Assembly (NCBI RefSeq): GCF_027706145.1 | Contig: NZ_JAQFWW010000001.1 | Location: 1,318,873 to 1,382,872, forward strand | Length of the DNA stretch: 64,000 bases | Source of the DNA: Bacillus changyiensis | GTDB lineage: Bacteria; Bacillota; Bacilli; Bacillales; Bacillaceae | Direction: 5' to 3' | In this document: positions 36,307-44,951 of the stretch, piece after piece | Layout of the letters: every line of letters starts with the position of its first letter | Numbering within the stretch: position 1 is the stretch's first letter | The notes under the pieces: model-generated | What the model was told of the DNA's origin: nothing | Seen by the model: the letters and a program-made list of their open reading frames with translations, nothing else | Databases searched by the model: none | Position numbers and translations under genes: made by a program

Positions 36307-37069
36307 ATAAATTGTCATGTAAAATAGCAAGGAATTGTCGTAGCTCTTTCACCGCGATCTGTCCTGGTGCAGATCCTTTTTTCGCAGCAGCGAATGTCAA
36401 TGCTGATCCAAATACTTCTCCCGCTAGGCGGCTGATCAAACCCTTCCCAGCCATCGACATCGTGATAATCGGCCGCTCTGCAAATTGCTCATTCATTAGA
36501 TGTGTCGCTTCAAGCAATGTTAATACATCAGCTGGTGTTTCAGGCATCACTGCAATTTTAGGTAAGTCAGCCCCTAATTCCTGCGCTTTTTGCAAACGAG
36601 ACATGATCTCTTCTTTTTCAGGTGTCCGATCAAAATCATGGTTTGAAATAATCACCAATACATCATTGTCATGTGCGCTTTTCACCAACGTTTTAATATT
36701 CCGCTCATCATGAAACAATTCAATATCAATCACATCAGCAAAACCTGTTTGAACAACCGCTTCATTTAAAGAAAAGTAGAAATCGACGCTGATCTCTTTT
36801 TCACCGCCTTCTTTCAAGCTTCGAAAAGTAAAAATGAGTGGAATTTCTTTCAATATTATGTTGAGTTCCTTTAAACTAGCGATGATTTGTTCAATGTCTT
36901 CAACACCTTCAAAAAAATCGGCGCGCCATTCAACAAGATCTGGATGAAGTGTCTTGATAAATTCAGCTTCTTCTTTCAATTGTGGAAGTCTTTCTCCAAC
37001 AAGTGGAACACAAATTTTCGGTACACCTTCTCCAATGATGACATTTCTGATTTTGACCGTTTTTTTCAC
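36305..37069 (-). CDS. aroD: Type I 3-dehydroquinate dehydratase AroD
   Basis: A 254-residue (beta/alpha)8 enzyme that converts 3-dehydroquinate to 3-dehydroshikimate through a Schiff base. Catalytic residues are visible: Glu in VEWRADFF, His in ISNHDFDRTP and the Schiff-base Lys in LPKIAVMPE. Length is typical for type I. The start is GTG 37069 behind AGGAG at 9 bases. Most Bacillus use a type II AroQ in the core shikimate route as well; a type I enzyme may act in quinate/shikimate use, but no such partner gene is adjacent. Confidence 0.92.
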   Translation of the reverse strand: MKKTVKIRNVIIGEGVPKICVPLVGERLPQLKEEAEFIKTLHPDLVEWRADFFEGVEDIEQIIASLKELNIILKEIPLIFTFRSLKEGGEKEISVDFYFSLNEAVVQTGFADVIDIELFHDERNIKTLVKSAHDNDVLVIISNHDFDRTPEKEEIMSRLQKAQELGADLPKIAVMPETPADVLTLLEATHLMNEQFAERPIITMSMAGKGLISRLAGEVFGSALTFAAAKKGSAPGQIAVKELRQFLAILHDNL

Positions 37070-37160
37070 ATGTAGTCACTCCTGATTTGCTGATCTTTTT
37101 GACTTAACGGTATCGAAGATTGGGTGTAGGTGCAAGCAAAAAATGAATTGCAGCCGTATA

Positions 37161-37195
37161 AAAAGAGTAATAGAAGATAATTCCATTACTCTTTT
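37161..37195 (-). terminator. Terminator of the rhamnose operon
   Basis: AAAAGAGTAAT / ATTACTCTTTT directly after the rhaD stop on the minus strand. Confidence 0.85.
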
Positions 37196-37200
37196 GCAAC

Positions 37201-38037
37201 TTACAAATAGTTTTGATTAGGTTCTACATGGAAAGCCTTTGCTAATTCAATCAAATTTTGATCCGTCATATCTTGAATGATTCCACCCTGATGTGCACTT
37301 GCTAACATATAGACTTGGGCTGCTTTTTCAGCAGTCTCGATTAAACCAAAAGCATCATCAATAGATTCTCCAGCTCCAAAAATACCGTGGAATGGCCAAA
37401 CCACCAATCGAGCTTCATTCATTTTTTTGGCTGTCGCTTGGCCAATTTTATCTGTACCAGGAACCATCCAAGGTAATAATCTTATACCTTCAGGGAACAC
37501 AACAATACATTCCGTACACATTTTCCATAATGTTTTGCTAAAATTTTTCTCATCCAATTCATGTGTAAATGTCATCGCAATGATGTTAGTTGCATGTGTA
37601 TGCATAATCACACGATGGTTTTTGTCCTGATGCAGCCTTGAAATATGACTTCTAAAATGTGAAGGAAGCTCGCTTGTCGGTTTTCCATCTCCTATTAGCC
37701 CCCATAATAAATGAATGGATTTTCCATTTTCATTAACATGAATAATTCCTAGACATTCAGCGGGATTTTTCTTAACATTTTTAAAATATTTCCCCGATCC
37801 TGTTACAATAAAGTACTGATTGGCTAGTTCTATGACAGGAAAATCTAGATCTATCGTTTTTAAAACACGTTTAGGATCTAAATATGCAGACACTTCCTCC
37901 TCTGAAAGAATATAACTAATATTCCCCCCATTTCGCTCATCCCATCCTAATCGCCACATGTTATATGTGGTTTCCATCATTTCTTGAACAAAAGGCGCAT
38001 TGATTACTAGTTGGTCCTGTTCTACGTGTTGATTCAT
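37201..38037 (-). CDS. rhaD: Rhamnulose-1-phosphate aldolase
   Basis: A 278-residue class II (zinc) aldolase that splits L-rhamnulose 1-phosphate into dihydroxyacetone phosphate and L-lactaldehyde. Zinc ligands appear in [14 protein letters not shown] (two His) and in the C-terminal [11 protein letters not shown] (His); the catalytic Glu lies in the [10 protein letters not shown] / [10 protein letters not shown] region. Length and motifs are those of RhaD rather than FucA. ATG 38037 follows AAAAGGAG. It is the last gene of the minus-strand rhaB-rhaA-fucO-rhaD run. Confidence 0.92.
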   Translation of the reverse strand: MNQHVEQDQLVINAPFVQEMMETTYNMWRLGWDERNGGNISYILSEEEVSAYLDPKRVLKTIDLDFPVIELANQYFIVTGSGKYFKNVKKNPAECLGIIHVNENGKSIHLLWGLIGDGKPTSELPSHFRSHISRLHQDKNHRVIMHTHATNIIAMTFTHELDEKNFSKTLWKMCTECIVVFPEGIRLLPWMVPGTDKIGQATAKKMNEARLVVWPFHGIFGAGESIDDAFGLIETAEKAAQVYMLASAHQGGIIQDMTDQNLIELAKAFHVEPNQNYL

Positions 38038-38070
38038 TTAGATAAACTCCTTTTAGTGAATGTCAAATGT

Positions 38071-39225
38071 CTATAAAATCTCTTGGAACATTGTGATGAC
38101 TTCTTCTTTTGTTGGCTGAAATGGATTACCTGGTGCACATGCATCCTTCATAGCAAAGTCAGCAAGCTTTTCTACATCTGCATGATCCACTCCTAATTCA
38201 GATAACTTGCTAGGAATAGGAATGCCGACTTCTTTTGCGAGATTTTTAATCGCTTCAATGACTCCATTAGCGCATTGTTCATCAGTTTTATTTGTTGGAT
38301 CAATCCCTGCAGCCCTTGCAATGGCACGAAATTTGGATGGATCGCGTTTTGCATTTTCTCGTTCAACTATCGGTAGAAGCATCGCATTACACACACCATG
38401 TGGTAAATCATAAACACCACCTAATTGGTGTGCCATCGCATGAACATAGCCAAGTCCAGCATTATTAAAAGCAACACCACCTAAGAACATGACATAAACC
38501 ATTTGTTCTCTTGCTTCCAAGTCACTTCCGTCTTTAACAGCACGCGGCAGATAATCAAAGATGATTTCCACAGCCGCCAGTGCTGTAGCATCTGTGACTG
38601 GATATGCACCAGGAGTGACAATAGCTTCAATCGCATGTGTCAAAGCATCCATTCCAGTTGCTGCAGTCAAATCTGCTGGTTTATTCATCATTAATTCGGG
38701 ATCATTAACAGAAATCGCAACTAAACTATTTTTGTCTACCATAACCATTTTTACTTGTCTTTCTTCATCTGTGATAACATAGTTAATTGTATATTCTGCA
38801 GATGTACCAGCTGTCGTATTAACGGCAACAATAGGTACAGATTTATATTTTGTCTTGCCTACACCTTCGTAATCTCTAATATTTCCGCCATTGGTTACCA
38901 TTAATCCAATCCCTTTTGCAGCGTCCTGGGGAGAACCTCCACCTACTGAAACGATAAATTCACAACCATTTTCTCGAAAAACTGAGACCCCAACCTCGAC
39001 ATTGTGAATGGTTGGATTCGGTTTTACATCATCATAAACAATACATTCTACATTTGCTTTTTCTAGTTGTTCTATTACTTTTTGAACAATCCCGTTTTTA
39101 TTTAAAAATTGATCTGTTACAACTAAAGCTTTTTTAAAACCCAACTCCTCAATAAATGGTGCAACTTCCCCTAAACAACCTCTTCCCATCAAGTTCGTGC
39201 TTGGTACGTACAAAACCTTTCCCAT
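38071..39225 (-). CDS. fucO: Iron-dependent lactaldehyde reductase (FucO-type alcohol dehydrogenase)
   Basis: A 384-residue group III iron-containing alcohol dehydrogenase. Coenzyme motif VSVGGGSPQDAAKGIG and metal/active-site motifs GMDALTHAIEA and GLGYVHAMAHQLGG (metal histidines) with LPHGVCNAMLLP are intact. Between rhaA and rhaD, its task should be to reduce the L-lactaldehyde released by RhaD to 1,2-propanediol with NADH, disposing of reducing power in anaerobic growth. No aldehyde dehydrogenase is nearby, so the oxidative route to lactate is not encoded here. ATG 39225 follows GGAGGAG. Confidence 0.88.
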   Translation of the reverse strand: MGKVLYVPSTNLMGRGCLGEVAPFIEELGFKKALVVTDQFLNKNGIVQKVIEQLEKANVECIVYDDVKPNPTIHNVEVGVSVFRENGCEFIVSVGGGSPQDAAKGIGLMVTNGGNIRDYEGVGKTKYKSVPIVAVNTTAGTSAEYTINYVITDEERQVKMVMVDKNSLVAISVNDPELMMNKPADLTAATGMDALTHAIEAIVTPGAYPVTDATALAAVEIIFDYLPRAVKDGSDLEAREQMVYVMFLGGVAFNNAGLGYVHAMAHQLGGVYDLPHGVCNAMLLPIVERENAKRDPSKFRAIARAAGIDPTNKTDEQCANGVIEAIKNLAKEVGIPIPSKLSELGVDHADVEKLADFAMKDACAPGNPFQPTKEEVITMFQEIL

Positions 39226-39248
39226 TTGCTTCTCCTCCTTGACATTGA

Positions 39249-40505
39249 CTAATTCCTTTTTGCTAACACATCTGTCTCATAGCGCTTCACTTCATGTAAC
39301 CAAGATTCCTTTACTGGAACACCCATTTGTTCACAGTAATAGTCCCAAATCGCACCAAATGGATATGTTTTAAACTCTTCCATCATTGCCAGACGGTCTG
39401 TGAAGTTGCCTTCTTCTTGAAGGCACTTAAGGTGGTCATGGGGCAAGAGCAGAGCATACAGCAAAGCTTTAATCATATTACGTGTACCAATTGTCCAAGC
39501 AGCAATTCGATTAATACTCGCATCAAAGAAATCTAATCCAATCATCACTTTGTCTAGTGCATCATTTCGTACAATTTCTAAAGCAATTTCTTTCAATTCA
39601 TCATCTAAAATCACCACATGATCACTGTCCCATCTGACAGGCCTTGACACATGCAAGGCTAACTGATCCTGATAAAGCAACATCGCCGAAATCTTATTTG
39701 ACACAGCTTCTGTTGGATGAAAATGACCTGTATCTAGTAAACATCGTTTGTTATTTTTTAAAGCATATCCCATATAAAATTCATGTGAACCAACTACATA
39801 TGCCTCAGAGCCAATTCCAAATAACTTACTTTCTACTGCATCTATGTTGTATTTTTCATCAATTTTCACTCGAAAGATTTCATCCAAGGAATCTTTTAAC
39901 CTCTGCCTTGGTGTTAAACGGTCGCTTGGAATATCTTTATAGCCGTCTGGTATCCAAATATTTGTTAATGCTGGTGTACCAAGCTCTTTACCAAAATAAG
40001 CTGCAATTTCACGACTAGCTATACAATGTCTAATCCAAAAATCCCGTATTTCCTTGTTAGGATGTGCTAATGTTAGTCCATCAGCTGCCTTAGGATGTGA
40101 AAATAATGTTGGATTAAAATCAAGTCCTAAACCGTGTTCTTTCGCCCACTTCACCCATTTTTCAAAGTGCTTAGGTTTTAACTGATCACGGTCAACTCCT
40201 TCTCCAGCAGTTTCACCATAAATAGCATGTAAGTTAATTCGATGTTGTCCTGGAATAAAGGAAAGTGCTTTTTCTAAATCAGTTCTTAGCTCCTCTGGTG
40301 TAGTTGCTTTGCCTGGATAATTCCCTGTGACATCAATCCCGCCGGATAACTTCTGTTGATTTGTTTCAAATCCTCCTACATCGTCACCTTGCCAACAATG
40401 AATGGAGATAGATACATCTTTTAGTTTGGCAAGAGCTTCTTCAACATGAACCCCCCAATTTTCATACTGTTTTTTAGCCGCTTCATAATTCTCTTTTATA
40501 TCCAT
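39249..40505 (-). CDS. rhaA: L-rhamnose isomerase
   Basis: A 418-residue Mn-dependent TIM-barrel isomerase converting L-rhamnose to L-rhamnulose. Recognisable stretches are [75 protein letters not shown] and [16 protein letters not shown], which carry the metal-binding Glu/Asp/His set. Length matches the RhaA family. ATG 40505 follows AAAGGAGG. It lies 24 bases after rhaB in the same operon. Confidence 0.95.
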   Translation of the reverse strand: MDIKENYEAAKKQYENWGVHVEEALAKLKDVSISIHCWQGDDVGGFETNQQKLSGGIDVTGNYPGKATTPEELRTDLEKALSFIPGQHRINLHAIYGETAGEGVDRDQLKPKHFEKWVKWAKEHGLGLDFNPTLFSHPKAADGLTLAHPNKEIRDFWIRHCIASREIAAYFGKELGTPALTNIWIPDGYKDIPSDRLTPRQRLKDSLDEIFRVKIDEKYNIDAVESKLFGIGSEAYVVGSHEFYMGYALKNNKRCLLDTGHFHPTEAVSNKISAMLLYQDQLALHVSRPVRWDSDHVVILDDELKEIALEIVRNDALDKVMIGLDFFDASINRIAAWTIGTRNMIKALLYALLLPHDHLKCLQEEGNFTDRLAMMEEFKTYPFGAIWDYYCEQMGVPVKESWLHEVKRYETDVLAKRN

Positions 40506-40529
40506 ATTGACATCCTCCTTTGACTTTAC

Positions 40530-41939
40530 TTATGGTGCTGTCACCGCTTGATATGTTTTGATCTCAAACGATTGCTTAACTAGAGTTCTAGCTTGTTCAA
40601 TTCCTGTTAATTGACCAAGTGATATGAGTTGGCAAAGAATATTTCCGATAGCTGTTGCCTCAACTGGTCCAGCAAGTACTTCTTTTTTCGTTACATCAGC
40701 AATCAGCTGATTCAGCATTTCATTTTGACAGCCGCCGCCAATGACATTGATGGTTGGAAACTGTTTTTCATAAATCTCTTCAATTTCAGCAATTGCTCTT
40801 TTATAGCTGTCTGCTAAACTATCAAACACACATTTAGCAATTTCTCCAGGTGTAGTTGGAACACACTGATTCGTTTCGTGACAATACCGTTGGATTTCTA
40901 AAATCATATTTTCTGGTTTAAGAAAACGATCATCATCCACATTTACTTTTGAATGAAAATCCTTTACTTGCTTCGCTAAGTTCACTAGATCATGAAAATG
41001 ATATTGGTCATCATAATTTCGTTTAACCTCTTGAATCATCCATAATCCCATTATATTTTTCAAAAAACGGTAACGATAATCCAGTCCGCCTTCATTCGTA
41101 AAATTATAATCAAATGCTTTTGTTACACAGATGGGAAACTTATTTTCAACCCCAATTAATGACCATGTTCCTGAACTAAGATAAATCGTATCGTTTATTT
41201 CTGGGACAGCCACGACAGCAGCACCAGTATCATGAGTTGCCGGCAGCAGCACTTTCATATCGAAACCAAATTCTTCAACTAATTCTTTCCGTAAATGGCC
41301 AACTTCTGATGTTGGCATTTTCATTTCATGAAATATATTTTGATTGATTCCAAGTTGTTCTAACAACTGATCATCCCATTTTTTAGAAAAGGCATGAACA
41401 AGCTGTGTAGAAGTAGCATTTGTATATTCATTTACCTTACGACCTGTGAGTAAGAAATTTAAATAATCTGGAATCATTAAAAATGACTTAGCTTTCTCAA
41501 GTAATTCTGGATGATTCTTTTTTAAAGAATACAACTGATAAATCGTATTAAACTTCTGAAATTGAATCCCTGTCTCCAAATAAAGCCGTTCTTTGCTGAT
41601 GATGTTGAAGACCTCTTCCATCATTCCATCTGTTCTAGAATCACGATATGATACAGCATCGGTTAATAACTGATCATTTTCATCTAATAAAACAAAGTCC
41701 ACTGCCCACGTATCAATTCCAATACTTGTAGGATTGAATCCTTTTTTCTTACTTAAATGGATTCCTTGTTTGATTTCTGCAAACAATCGATCAATATCCC
41801 AACAGAAGTGTCCATTCTTTTTCATGACGTCATTTGTAAAACGATGGACTTCAACAAGTTCTAATTTATTGTCTAAAATAAAGCCGCTCATCAGTCGACC
41901 GCTAGATGCACCAATATCAACGGCTAGGCTACAATTCAT
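40530..41939 (-). CDS. rhaB: Rhamnulokinase
   Basis: A 469-residue FGGY-family sugar kinase that phosphorylates L-rhamnulose. The N-terminal AVDIGASSGRLM phosphate loop, IGIDTWAVDFVLLD, the catalytic Asp in LPATHDTGAAVVAVP and the C-terminal NVIGGGCQNEMLNQLIADVT are family hallmarks. ATG 41939 follows AAAGGAG. It is the first gene of rhaB-rhaA-fucO-rhaD, with a near-cre site just upstream, so glucose repression through CcpA is likely. Confidence 0.93.
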   Translation of the reverse strand: MNCSLAVDIGASSGRLMSGFILDNKLELVEVHRFTNDVMKKNGHFCWDIDRLFAEIKQGIHLSKKKGFNPTSIGIDTWAVDFVLLDENDQLLTDAVSYRDSRTDGMMEEVFNIISKERLYLETGIQFQKFNTIYQLYSLKKNHPELLEKAKSFLMIPDYLNFLLTGRKVNEYTNATSTQLVHAFSKKWDDQLLEQLGINQNIFHEMKMPTSEVGHLRKELVEEFGFDMKVLLPATHDTGAAVVAVPEINDTIYLSSGTWSLIGVENKFPICVTKAFDYNFTNEGGLDYRYRFLKNIMGLWMIQEVKRNYDDQYHFHDLVNLAKQVKDFHSKVNVDDDRFLKPENMILEIQRYCHETNQCVPTTPGEIAKCVFDSLADSYKRAIAEIEEIYEKQFPTINVIGGGCQNEMLNQLIADVTKKEVLAGPVEATAIGNILCQLISLGQLTGIEQARTLVKQSFEIKTYQAVTAP

Positions 41940-41956
41940 TCGGTTATCAACTCCTT

Positions 41957-41970
41957 TGTAAACGCTTAAC
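41957..41970 (-). promoter_or_regulatory. Possible catabolite-repression (cre) site before rhaB
   Basis: TGTAAACGCTTAAC agrees with the cre consensus TGWAANCGNTNWCA at 12 of 14 positions and lies 18 bases upstream of rhaB. Confidence 0.45.
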
Positions 41971-42041
41971 TATACCTTTATAATAAGGGAAACAACACGG
42001 ATTCATAATATCTTGATTTACCTTTTTTATGTCCTTATTTG

Positions 42042-42169
42042 CAAAAAAATAGAGGGTGTCTTGAACATAGTATGCATGTTCCGCGGGCGATCCGCGAGCC
42101 TCCTCAGAGCTCGTTCCTTGCTCCTGTGAGGTCTCGCAATCCTCCCCTGATCCATGTAAGACAGCCCCT
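42042..42169 (-). terminator. Large composite terminator-like repeat after the AraC gene (GGGGCTGTC family, copy D)
   Basis: On the minus strand it opens AGGGGCTGTCTTAC and closes TTCAAGACACCCTCT followed by TTTTTTT, pairing its two ends. In between is a ~100-base GC-rich arm with inner palindromes (GCGAGACCTC / GAGGCTCGC, CCGCGGGCGATCCGCG). The GC-rich arm resembles a dispersed Bacillus repeat that I recall from other genomes; this cannot be checked here. Confidence 0.6.
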
Positions 42170-42171
42170 GA

Positions 42172-43152
42172 TCAAACCTTATTGATATGCTTTCTATACT
42201 CTTTCGGTGTAAAACCGAACTTCTTCTTAAAAATACGATAAAAATAGCTCATATTGTCATAACCTACTTCTTCTATTACAGCAGAAATAGGGAGATCCAT
42301 GTTTTCTAATAATTTTTTGGCGACACTGAGACGCTTTTCTTGCAATAATTCTTTAAATGTTTGTTTAGTTATTTTTTTTATGTTTTTACTCAATCCATAG
42401 TGTGATTGTTTTAAATGATCGGCTAGTTCATACAAAGACGCATTTTTATAGTTTTGATCAATATATTTTAAGGATTCCATTATGACATCCTGTTGTTGAC
42501 CGCTTTCATTTTGTTTCATCAACCGATTTGAATTTTTGATCAGTTCAATGAATAATAAACCCATGTACAGCTTGACCATTGATTCAGATAGCAATGATGG
42601 CTCCATAATCTCCACGATCATTTTTCTTACTAATTCCTGGATAGATTCAATTTCTGATACGGCAAAATAAAGAAATTGACCATTGTTTGTATAGTTAAAT
42701 ATGCTGCTAATTAAGAAATCACTAATATTTGTCTCCATACGATCAGCTGAAAGATATGTAAAGATATACTCAAAAAAACGTGGATTTATAATAAAATTGA
42801 TGACAATATCTTCCCTATTACAGGCTTTTATTTCATGTTCAATATATTGATTGAGCAGTAACAATTCTCCTTTTTTCAGGATGATTTTTTGATTTCCTAC
42901 CTTTTGTTCCAATACGCCATGATAGACATAATTGATTTCAATATAATCATGCTTATGCTTCGGAAAATTTACAAATCGTGTATGCTTTCTAACCATAATC
43001 ATGTTTTCTTTTCCTAAAAACTTTTCACTTTCAATAATAAAATCAACTTGATCGGTATATAAATCCTTTTTCACTTGATTCTTTTGTTTTAAAACAGCTT
43101 TTTCTTCTTCTGTTTCTATGAATAGCTGTTGAAAAAGATCTGAGGAAGCCAT
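42172..43152 (-). CDS. AraC-family regulator of the rhamnose island (first copy)
   Basis: A 326-residue transcription activator: cupin-like sensor domain (about residues 55-140; FVNFPKHKHDYIEINYVYHG with metal/sugar-side histidines) and a C-terminal AraC double helix-turn-helix (SLYELADHLKQSHYGLSKNIKKITKQTFKELLQEKRLSVAKKLLEN ... VIEEVGYDNMSYFYRIFKKKFGFTPKEYRK). The start is ATG 43152 with AAAGGGG 8 bases upstream; the frame could extend six residues. Lying between the glycosidases and rhaB, it very likely responds to rhamnose. It resembles the second AraC protein at 51466 in layout. Confidence 0.88.
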   Translation of the reverse strand: MASSDLFQQLFIETEEEKAVLKQKNQVKKDLYTDQVDFIIESEKFLGKENMIMVRKHTRFVNFPKHKHDYIEINYVYHGVLEQKVGNQKIILKKGELLLLNQYIEHEIKACNREDIVINFIINPRFFEYIFTYLSADRMETNISDFLISSIFNYTNNGQFLYFAVSEIESIQELVRKMIVEIMEPSLLSESMVKLYMGLLFIELIKNSNRLMKQNESGQQQDVIMESLKYIDQNYKNASLYELADHLKQSHYGLSKNIKKITKQTFKELLQEKRLSVAKKLLENMDLPISAVIEEVGYDNMSYFYRIFKKKFGFTPKEYRKHINKV

Positions 43153-43205
43153 AAGATATCCCCTTTCCAAAATTGGCTACTATCATCTCAAGTTGCTCTT
43201 ATTAT

Positions 43206-43239
43206 AAAAGACAATCCATCTAATAAATGAATTGTCTTT
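43206..43239 (-). terminator. Terminator after the GH3 gene
   Basis: AAAGACAAT / ATTGTCTTT, on the minus strand directly past the GH3 stop, ending in TTTTATAA. Confidence 0.7.
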
Positions 43240-43247
43240 CACACGTA

Positions 43248-44951
43248 TTAATCATATAAATGGAGATCCCAGCGATCCCCGCAATATGGATCACTTGGTG
43301 AAATCCCTTTGAAGTCACTTTTGCCTGTTAATTTATCGACTAACACATTTATTGTGGCTTCATTATCTGAATAAGCATTAATAAAGGTCGACACAAATGG
43401 AACATCAATTAAATGATATGGATTTGCTAAGGAAATAAAGACCGTAGGAATATCTGTCGAGAACCACGGTGAATCAAGTGCGATAAATGGGTTCCAATTT
43501 AAACGAACATGCGTCCTGTTGCTCTTTGTTCTTTCAAGTGCCACGAACAATGCCAGATCAAACTCTTTCTTTAAGCCTTGAAGCGATTGACCAGCTTTTT
43601 CTCCACTAAACCTTCTTGTGTCTTGAACGCTGACAGTGAAACCAGATTGTTCAAGAGTCCGTGCCAATTGCTTGATCACTGACTCATCACTTGTTACTCC
43701 AAGTGGCATTAAGTAAATGCTCTTATATTTTTGCGATGTCACTGGTAGCAAATTTTCCCGATCACGAACAAGTGTAATACTGTTATCTGCAAGATCTTTC
43801 GCTGCTTGCACATGTTCATGACAGTGAATATTGTTTAAAGCTGTCACATCTGGAACAAGTACTTCTTTCTTATGCAATCCAAGTGAAGCTTTAACACCAA
43901 GTATTCTTCTAACTGCATCATGTAGTCTTTCTTCTGTCACTAGACCAGATTGCAGCCCTTGACGCATTGACTCTATATCTTCATCATAATGACGGGTAAA
44001 AAGAATCATATCACAGCCTGCTGCAACTGCAAGTGGAAGGGCATGCTGGCGTTTTTCATCAGTAGCAAACGCCACCATTGGTGTAGCATCAGTTATAATT
44101 AATCCGTTAAAACCTAGTTCTTCTCTTAATAAATCTTGAAGTAATTCAGGAGATAGAGTAGCTGATTTCAACTGCTTATCTGGTACGCCTTTCTTTCGAG
44201 AATATGCTGGGAAAGCAATATGTCCAACCATAACAGAATGTACACCTTCTTCGATCAGTTCACGATAGATCTTACCGTAGGAAGCCATCCATTCATCGAC
44301 TGACAAGGTATTATAGGTCACATGCAAGTGTTGATCACGTTCATCCATGCCATCCCCGGGGAAGTGCTTGATCGACACGGCTCCACCTGATAGATCAAAC
44401 CCTTTTTTATAAGCTTTGCCCATGCGCAAGACTCGCTCGTAATCAGATCCAAATGTTCTCACGTTTGTAATGGGATTACGCCAGTTATGATCGATATCTA
44501 CGATTGGAGCAAAAGCCCAGTTTCCGCCTACTGCGGCAGCTTCTTTTCCAGCGATTGCTCCTAATGTATAGGCTGACTGCTCATCATCTGTTGCGGCAAC
44601 TTGTAACGGTTTACCGTAAAAAGTCCCCTCTTCAACTAATCCATTTCCTCCGTCTTCTAAGTTAGCAGCTAACAGTAAAGGAATATGACTGGCATCTTGT
44701 AAAACTCTATGTGCAGACTGAATGATTTTCCCAGGCAATGGACGGAACATGACAGCTCCCGGTTTATATTTGTCAACCCAGTTTTTTAGAAAATCCGGGT
44801 CTGGATTAGATCCAAGGGGTGCAAATAAGTGGCAGATTTTCTCTTCTGTACTCATCTTTTCGAGCGTGTCTTCCACCCATTGCATATCTTGTTCTTGTAA
44901 ATGATAAGGTTTACTTCTTAAATCAACTAATTGTTTTGTTTTTAACATCAT
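43248..44951 (-). CDS. GH3-family glycoside hydrolase (NagZ-like)
   Basis: A 567-residue cytoplasmic enzyme of glycoside hydrolase family 3. The barrel domain carries KHFPGDGMDERDQH (near residue 195), the version of the NagZ KHFPGHGxxxxDSH loop that supplies the His-Asp general acid/base, and the nucleophile Asp lies in LIITDATPM (near 287). A C-terminal domain of ~200 residues follows. NagZ relatives release N-acetylglucosamine, but this gene overlaps the end of an alpha-L-rhamnosidase gene by 4 bases (ATGA), so a substrate built of rhamnose and a beta-linked sugar is more likely. Start ATG 44951 follows GGGGGAAG. Confidence 0.85.
   Translation of the reverse strand: MMLKTKQLVDLRSKPYHLQEQDMQWVEDTLEKMSTEEKICHLFAPLGSNPDPDFLKNWVDKYKPGAVMFRPLPGKIIQSAHRVLQDASHIPLLLAANLEDGGNGLVEEGTFYGKPLQVAATDDEQSAYTLGAIAGKEAAAVGGNWAFAPIVDIDHNWRNPITNVRTFGSDYERVLRMGKAYKKGFDLSGGAVSIKHFPGDGMDERDQHLHVTYNTLSVDEWMASYGKIYRELIEEGVHSVMVGHIAFPAYSRKKGVPDKQLKSATLSPELLQDLLREELGFNGLIITDATPMVAFATDEKRQHALPLAVAAGCDMILFTRHYDEDIESMRQGLQSGLVTEERLHDAVRRILGVKASLGLHKKEVLVPDVTALNNIHCHEHVQAAKDLADNSITLVRDRENLLPVTSQKYKSIYLMPLGVTSDESVIKQLARTLEQSGFTVSVQDTRRFSGEKAGQSLQGLKKEFDLALFVALERTKSNRTHVRLNWNPFIALDSPWFSTDIPTVFISLANPYHLIDVPFVSTFINAYSDNEATINVLVDKLTGKSDFKGISPSDPYCGDRWDLHLYD

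Noticed and set aside
36312..36713. 133-codon plus-strand frame opposite aroD
   Set aside because: Shadow of aroD, whose catalytic motifs are intact.
39644..40018. 124-codon plus-strand frame opposite rhaA
   Set aside because: Shadow of a strongly conserved enzyme gene; no ribosome site.
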